Below the pieces are notes generated by a model that worked only from the letters and a program-made list of their open reading frames with translations, searched no databases and had not been told where the DNA came from. The position numbers and the translations under genes were made by a program. A stretch of 64,000 bases of DNA from Bacillus sp. AFS015802 (GTDB lineage: Bacteria > Bacillota > Bacilli > Bacillales > Bacillaceae_B), in NCBI RefSeq assembly GCF_002561455.1, contig NZ_NTUP01000011.1, forward strand, positions 185,094 to 249,093. Reading direction: 5' to 3'. Positions 61,009-64,000 of this stretch are shown one piece after another; within the stretch, counting starts at the first letter, position 1, and the number at the start of each line of letters is the position of its first letter.

Positions 61009-61474
61009 CACTGCTTTCCATCACTTTTTCCCGTAGCGCTTCCCGTCTATTATCCAAGCTTGCCGCCAACTCTGTATCTTCTATCGAAAGGATTTGAGCA
61101 GCAAGGAGTCCTGCATTCGTAGCTCCCGCTTTCCCGATCGCTACAGTCGCAACGGGTACTCCGCCAGGCATCTGTACGATAGATAACAGTGAATCCATTC
61201 CATTCAAAGCCTTCGATTGTACCGGAACCCCGATCACAGGCAATGTGGTTTTCGCTGCCACCATTCCCGGTAAATGGGCAGCCCCTCCTGCACCTGCTAT
61301 GATCACCTTCACTCCCCGGGCTCTTGCCCCTTCTGCAAATTCAAACATATAATCAGGTGTCCTGTGAGCCGATACCACCTGTTTCTCAAATGGAATCTCA
61401 AGCTCCTCCAATACCTCACACGCATGCTTCATTGTTTCCCAGTCCGATGTACTTCCCATGATCACTGAAATCAT
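60995..61474 (-). CDS. purE: 5-(carboxyamino)imidazole ribonucleotide mutase
   Basis: The 159-residue mutase converts N5-CAIR to [29 protein letters not shown] and [15 protein letters not shown] give the active site. ATG at 61474 matches the family start. The ribosome site GGGAGGTG (61487-61494) is unusually far, 12 bases, because the sequence GGTGCCTGTCACC lies between. The open frame extends to 61519 but runs into the riboswitch terminator. Confidence 0.95.
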   Translation of the reverse strand: MISVIMGSTSDWETMKHACEVLEELEIPFEKQVVSAHRTPDYMFEFAEGARARGVKVIIAGAGGAAHLPGMVAAKTTLPVIGVPVQSKALNGMDSLLSIVQMPGGVPVATVAIGKAGATNAGLLAAQILSIEDTELAASLDNRREALREKVMESSDDLE

Positions 61475-61515
61475 AATGGTGACAGGCACCTCCCGTAGTT
61501 TACCGAATCCCGCTA

Positions 61516-61582
61516 ACAAAAAATACCCAGATCAATTGTTCTCTACTTTACTTGAGAGAAAGCAATTGATCTGGGTATTTTA
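61516..61582 (-). terminator. Riboswitch-controlled terminator in the purE leader
   Basis: On the minus strand AAATACCCAGATCAATTG and CAATTGATCTGGGTATTT form an 18-bp stem with a 24-base loop, followed by TTTTT, 42 bases before the purE start codon. It should form when the aptamer is bound. Confidence 0.93.
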
Positions 61583-61648
61583 CAGAGAATGGTCCTATCG
61601 ATCAGGGTAAGGTCCACACCATGAGATCTGCATCCAGACATCTACTTT

Positions 61649-61719
61649 CCCTCATAGTCCGACCATTTACGGTAGTCAGGTAGAGACTCATGGGCCATAT
61701 TCCCATTATTATATGAGGG
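61649..61719 (-). ncRNA. Purine riboswitch aptamer, guanine type
   Basis: The minus strand has the three-stem purine aptamer: P1 CCCTCATA (plus strand 61649-61656) with TATGAGGG (61712-61719), loop L2 in GAATATGGCCC, the conserved CTACC and the loop L3 sequence CCGTAAATGG, then GGACTAT. The base before TAT in the last junction is C, the guanine/hypoxanthine-type specificity base; adenine types have T there. With the terminator it should switch the pur operon off when guanine or hypoxanthine is plentiful. Confidence 0.95.
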
Positions 61720-61739
61720 TATTCGGTTTATTTGTCTCC

Positions 61740-61768
61740 ATCATAACGTGATATGAAGACCCTGTCAA
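61740..61768 (-). promoter_or_regulatory. Sigma-A promoter of the pur operon
   Basis: On the minus strand the -35 TTGACA (61763-61768) and -10 TATGAT (61740-61745) have a 17-bp spacer. Just upstream, ATAATCGAACGAT (about 61773-61785, plus strand) is two bases off the PurR box AWWWCCGAACWWT, so PurR control in addition to the riboswitch is likely. Confidence 0.85.
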
Positions 61769-61823
61769 CGAATAATCGAACGATAATAAAAGTCTGAAAA
61801 TTAATGTTCGGATTTGAAGCGCT

Positions 61824-62024
61824 TCACTCCTCGATCCTCTTCCCTTCAAAGACAATTGTCTGCCTTATAGGGACGTACTCCGTTTTATTTCCTTCTTTCT
61901 GTTCTTCAAAAACCGGCTTTTCCATCCGCCTGACCGGCATATAGCCCATTTCCTTCATACGATCGAGGCAATCTGCAATCGTTTCATTTTCCTGCACTTC
62001 AAATAATAATTTCTTTTTACTCAT
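61824..62024 (-). CDS. yebG: NETI-motif protein
   Basis: The 66-residue protein has the eponymous NETI in [19 protein letters not shown] (about 9-27) and the second family block [14 protein letters not shown]. subtilis yebG is the homologue. Function unknown; it is coupled to the upstream yebE-like gene by an ATGA overlap and lies just upstream of the pur promoter, as in B. subtilis. Confidence 0.92.
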   Translation of the reverse strand: MSKKKLLFEVQENETIADCLDRMKEMGYMPVRRMEKPVFEEQKEGNKTEYVPIRQTIVFEGKRIEE

Positions 62025-62575
62025 TCTTTTAATTTTCCTTTACGTATATTTCGCACCGTCTTCACCCAGAACCCGCCGTGGATCGCTTTTGGTTCATAGG
62101 CAATGATGAATGCCTTCGGATCAAGCTCTTTAATTGTATCATACAGCTTCATCTCATACTTACGGGGAGTCAGGATCTGCAGGGCCATCCGGTTCCCCTC
62201 AAGACCATTCGCTTCCCAGTTCGTCACTCCGTATCCACGGGCACGAAGCTCATTCGGAAGTGCCTTATCATACTCCTTCGTAATCACATTCACCGTGATA
62301 TACCCAAGAGCCAGCTTCTCCTCAATCTTCATCCCGACAATGACACCAAGACCGTACCCGACCGCATACGCAATCAAGTTCTGGATCTCATTCAGGTTGT
62401 CCAGCACCAACCCCAGACCCACGACATAAATGACAACCTCAAACGTACTCACAAACGCGGCAATATATCGATAACCCTTTAACGTCAAAATCATCCTGAT
62501 TGTAAAAAAGGATACATATACAACATTGATAATTAAAATAATCGCGACCATCACAAAGCTATTGTCTAACACCAA
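62021..62575 (-). CDS. yebE: DUF2179 / UPF0316 membrane protein YebE
   Basis: A 184-residue membrane protein with three N-terminal membrane segments (about 7-28, 36-57, 66-86) and a cytosolic DUF2179 domain with [20 protein letters not shown] near 128-147. ENGLEG-type spacing matches UPF0316 proteins. The start is TTG at 62575 (or GTG at 62572) six bases after GAGAGGAG. Function unknown. Confidence 0.92.
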   Translation of the reverse strand: MVLDNSFVMVAIILIINVVYVSFFTIRMILTLKGYRYIAAFVSTFEVVIYVVGLGLVLDNLNEIQNLIAYAVGYGLGVIVGMKIEEKLALGYITVNVITKEYDKALPNELRARGYGVTNWEANGLEGNRMALQILTPRKYEMKLYDTIKELDPKAFIIAYEPKAIHGGFWVKTVRNIRKGKLKE

Positions 62576-62751
62576 GATGCTCCTCTCTCCACTACTCCTT
62601 GTAGTATGCTCAAATTAAGTTCCTATTTTACTAGAAAAAATCAAGAATATGAACCACTTCAAGGAAAATTGCTAGTGATTTTTTGATGACAAATTCTAGA
62701 AAAATTCAATGCCCACTCCTTGTTTTTCCTATTTGGGGCGGATTAAAACAA

Positions 62752-62797
62752 AAACGGCTTTGTGGCCGCTTGTCATAAGCAGCCACAAAGCCGTCCT
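62752..62797 (-). terminator. Intrinsic terminator of the peroxiredoxin gene
   Basis: On the minus strand GACGGCTTTGTGGCTGCTT, loop, AAGCGGCCACAAAGCCGTTT and a T-rich run. The stem is about 18 bp and begins 12 bases after the stop. Confidence 0.9.
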
Positions 62798-62808
62798 GTA
62801 TTGCCATC

Positions 62809-63459
62809 TTATAAAGCTTTTAACTTCTCAATGACCTCAGAAGGTTCTACACGATCTTTGTAATCGGCTTTCGTATACTCGTATGCAATCGTTCCATCCT
62901 GCTGAATGATGTAGGTCGCAGAAACAGGAAGCGTCCAGGAATCACTGTCGTTCGCTTTCTCAAGATCGAGTCCTTTTTCCTTGTAAATGTCTACAAGGTA
63001 CGGAGGCAGTTTGTACACAAGCTTAAATTCGTCTGCCACTTTATTTCCTTCATCACTTAATACAAAATAATCAAGCTCATTTTTTTCTTTAGTCGAAAGT
63101 GATGCATCCGGCGTCTGAGGACTAACCGCCACAAGCTCAGCTCCCGCAGCTTTGATGTCTTCCATCAGCTGCTGGTAGGCACGAAGCTCCATATTGCAAT
63201 ACGGGCACCAGCCGCCTCGATAGAACGTCAGGATCACCGGCCCCTTGTCCAGGATGTCACTTAATTTAACCTCTTTGCCTGTAGCATCGGGTAATGTGAA
63301 GTCTGGTGCTTTGTCCCCTACACGGAGACCTTTACCGTCTTCTGAGTTCTCAAGCTCTGTGATGGCTTTCCCCATCTTGTCCTGCATTTCCTGAGGGGTT
63401 TTCTCTTTGAACTTAGCGATGTATTCGTTGTATTGTTCGCGCATGTTTGTTGTTGTCAA
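62809..63459 (-). CDS. Peroxiredoxin-like AhpC/TSA protein
   Basis: The 216-residue protein has a helical N-terminus (1-45), then GDKAPDFTLPDATGKEV and the active-site FYRGGWCPYCNMELRAYQ (about 79-96). The first Cys of WCPYC is where peroxidatic Cys is found in the family and the second offers a partner. Late residues LPVSATYIIQQDGTI contain the thioredoxin-fold cis-proline region. It probably reduces peroxides. The ATG has AAAGGAGGTC upstream. It stands alone next to an rRNA operon. Confidence 0.9.
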   Translation of the reverse strand: MTTTNMREQYNEYIAKFKEKTPQEMQDKMGKAITELENSEDGKGLRVGDKAPDFTLPDATGKEVKLSDILDKGPVILTFYRGGWCPYCNMELRAYQQLMEDIKAAGAELVAVSPQTPDASLSTKEKNELDYFVLSDEGNKVADEFKLVYKLPPYLVDIYKEKGLDLEKANDSDSWTLPVSATYIIQQDGTIAYEYTKADYKDRVEPSEVIEKLKAL

Positions 63460-63497
63460 TTGGATGACCTCCTTTTGGGGTTTGGGTTTAGTATAAA

Positions 63498-63522
63498 GGG
63501 GTTGGGGGTGGGGAGGAAAGGG
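63498..63522 (+). other. G-quadruplex-capable G runs
   Basis: GGGG, GGGGG, GGGG and GGG with gaps of 2, 1 and 6 bases meet the usual G3+N1-7 rule. It lies about 40-65 bp upstream of the peroxiredoxin start on the non-coding strand. Confidence 0.55.
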
Positions 63523-63807
63523 ATGTGCTTGGGTGGTGGATGGTGATTGAGTTGGTTGGGGGTCGCTTTGGGTTGCGTGGGATTTGGGTTAGCTCTGGAT
63601 TAGATTGTGAATAATTGAGCAAATGAAGTTTCAAAACGCATTATATTGAATAAATGATAGATTCCTATTCTATTTTTTAAAAATGTGTCTACTTTTCCCT
63701 TATAGTTGATCCTACTGGGGACACTATGGTTGAAATACTTTGATGAGCCTATCAAATTGGTAGAAAAGGTAGCTGTATTTATAGTTTAGTACAGGTAAGC
63801 TGGAATA

Positions 63808-63900
63808 ATTGCGTCGTATTTAAGACTGATTGCGTCGTTTTTTTATTTATTGCGTCATTTTAGGGGATAATTGCGTCATTTTTTCGTTTATTGCGTATAT
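63808..63900 (+). repeat. Array 2 of five ATTGCGT units with a 20-21 bp period
   Basis: ATTGCGT begins at 63808, 63829, 63849, 63870 and 63890; steps are 21, 20, 21 and 20 bp. Units read ATTGCGTCATTTT or ATTGCGTCGTTTT; the last is ATTGCGTATATTA. Same unit, spacing and end variant as array 1. Confidence 0.92.
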
Positions 63901-63948
63901 TACCAAATAATACCTTTCTAAAGGCTCATCGCACACCATTTCAAACAA

Positions 63949-63980
63949 AAAAAGAGTAACCCCTAAGAGTTACTCTTTTA
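63949..63980 (-). terminator. Intrinsic terminator of the rRNA operon
   Basis: On the minus strand AAAAGAGTAACTC, loop, GGTTACTCTTT and a T run (plus-strand As from 63950). It lies eight bases after the 5S end. Confidence 0.88.
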
Positions 63981-63987
63981 AAATATT

Positions 63988-64000
63988 GCCTGGCGACGTC
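63988..64000 (-). rRNA. rrf: 5S rRNA, last 13 bases
   Basis: GCCTGGCGACGTC on the plus strand is the complement of GACGTCGCCAGGC, the conserved 3' end of Bacillus 5S rRNA. The gene, and presumably a 16S-23S-5S operon, continues beyond the window and is read leftwards into the terminator. Confidence 0.88.

Larger units (their letters stand above)
63460..63948. other. G-rich stretch and second ATTGCGT array
   Basis: The gap between the peroxiredoxin gene and the rRNA terminator has no gene. It holds a G-run cluster (63477-63581), an AT-rich middle and the ATTGCGT array (63808-63900). Confidence 0.7.

Overview
The window is chromosomal DNA of a Bacillaceae bacterium. Strong AGGAGG-type ribosome sites, sigma-A promoters, intrinsic terminators and gene content and order all fit. 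The series pur operon - yerA/yerB/yerC - pcrB-pcrA-ligA-camS - proline transporter (opuE position) - gatCAB - dagK - rlmCD matches my recollection of the Bacillus subtilis map. It is interrupted here by genes that do not belong to that series: an arginine operon, a glyoxylate-shunt pair, a secreted neutral protease, an AbrB-type permease and a small phage-like cassette. A marine genus such as Rossellomorea or a relative is my guess; no ribosomal sequence long enough to decide is present.

Layout. 0-2.5 kb: end of a 5-oxoproline-utilisation operon (pxpB, pxpC, NRAMP-type transporter). 2.5-6.4 kb: three small conserved genes, then a divergent polyamine locus (SpeE-like protein; AdoMet decarboxylase plus homospermidine-synthase-like dehydrogenase). 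6.4-16.7 kb: rlmCD, a coupled monooxygenase/helical-protein pair, dagK, NAT-methyltransferase pair, an XRE regulator, a thioredoxin-like protein, a cassette of two related tiny proteins around a DUF4257-like membrane protein, and an M4 protease. 16.9-22.7 kb: gatCAB, cupin, AbrB permease, yueI. 22.8-32.3 kb: argCJBD-carAB-argF with ARG boxes. 32.4-37.2 kb: aceB-aceA and putP/opuE. 37.8-47.5 kb: camS, ligA, pcrA, pcrB, yerC, yerB, yerA. 47.6-48.4 kb: two small membrane proteins. 48.4-61.8 kb: the complete purEKBCSQLFMNHD operon behind a guanine-type purine riboswitch. 61.8-63.5 kb: NETI-motif protein, YebE-like protein, peroxiredoxin. The last 13 bases are the 3' end of a 5S rRNA gene on the minus strand, so an rRNA operon lies just beyond the window.

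Most of the window is transcribed leftwards (minus strand) and is dense housekeeping metabolism. The novelty lies between the genes. A 13-bp motif, AGGTCCGTCCCTC, occurs 17 times (16 with an exact 11-bp core) in intergenic DNA: as hairpins behind stop codons, as distant inverted or direct pairs, and once as the last codons of a gene. Two separate arrays of ATTGCGTCATTTT-like units repeat with a strict 20-21 bp period. A 126-bp imperfect palindrome is tandemly duplicated next to pcrB. Two small genes, 51 and 54 codons, encode proteins related to each other on opposite strands. A consensus ARG box lies upstream of the proline transporter, which would link arginine sensing to proline uptake.
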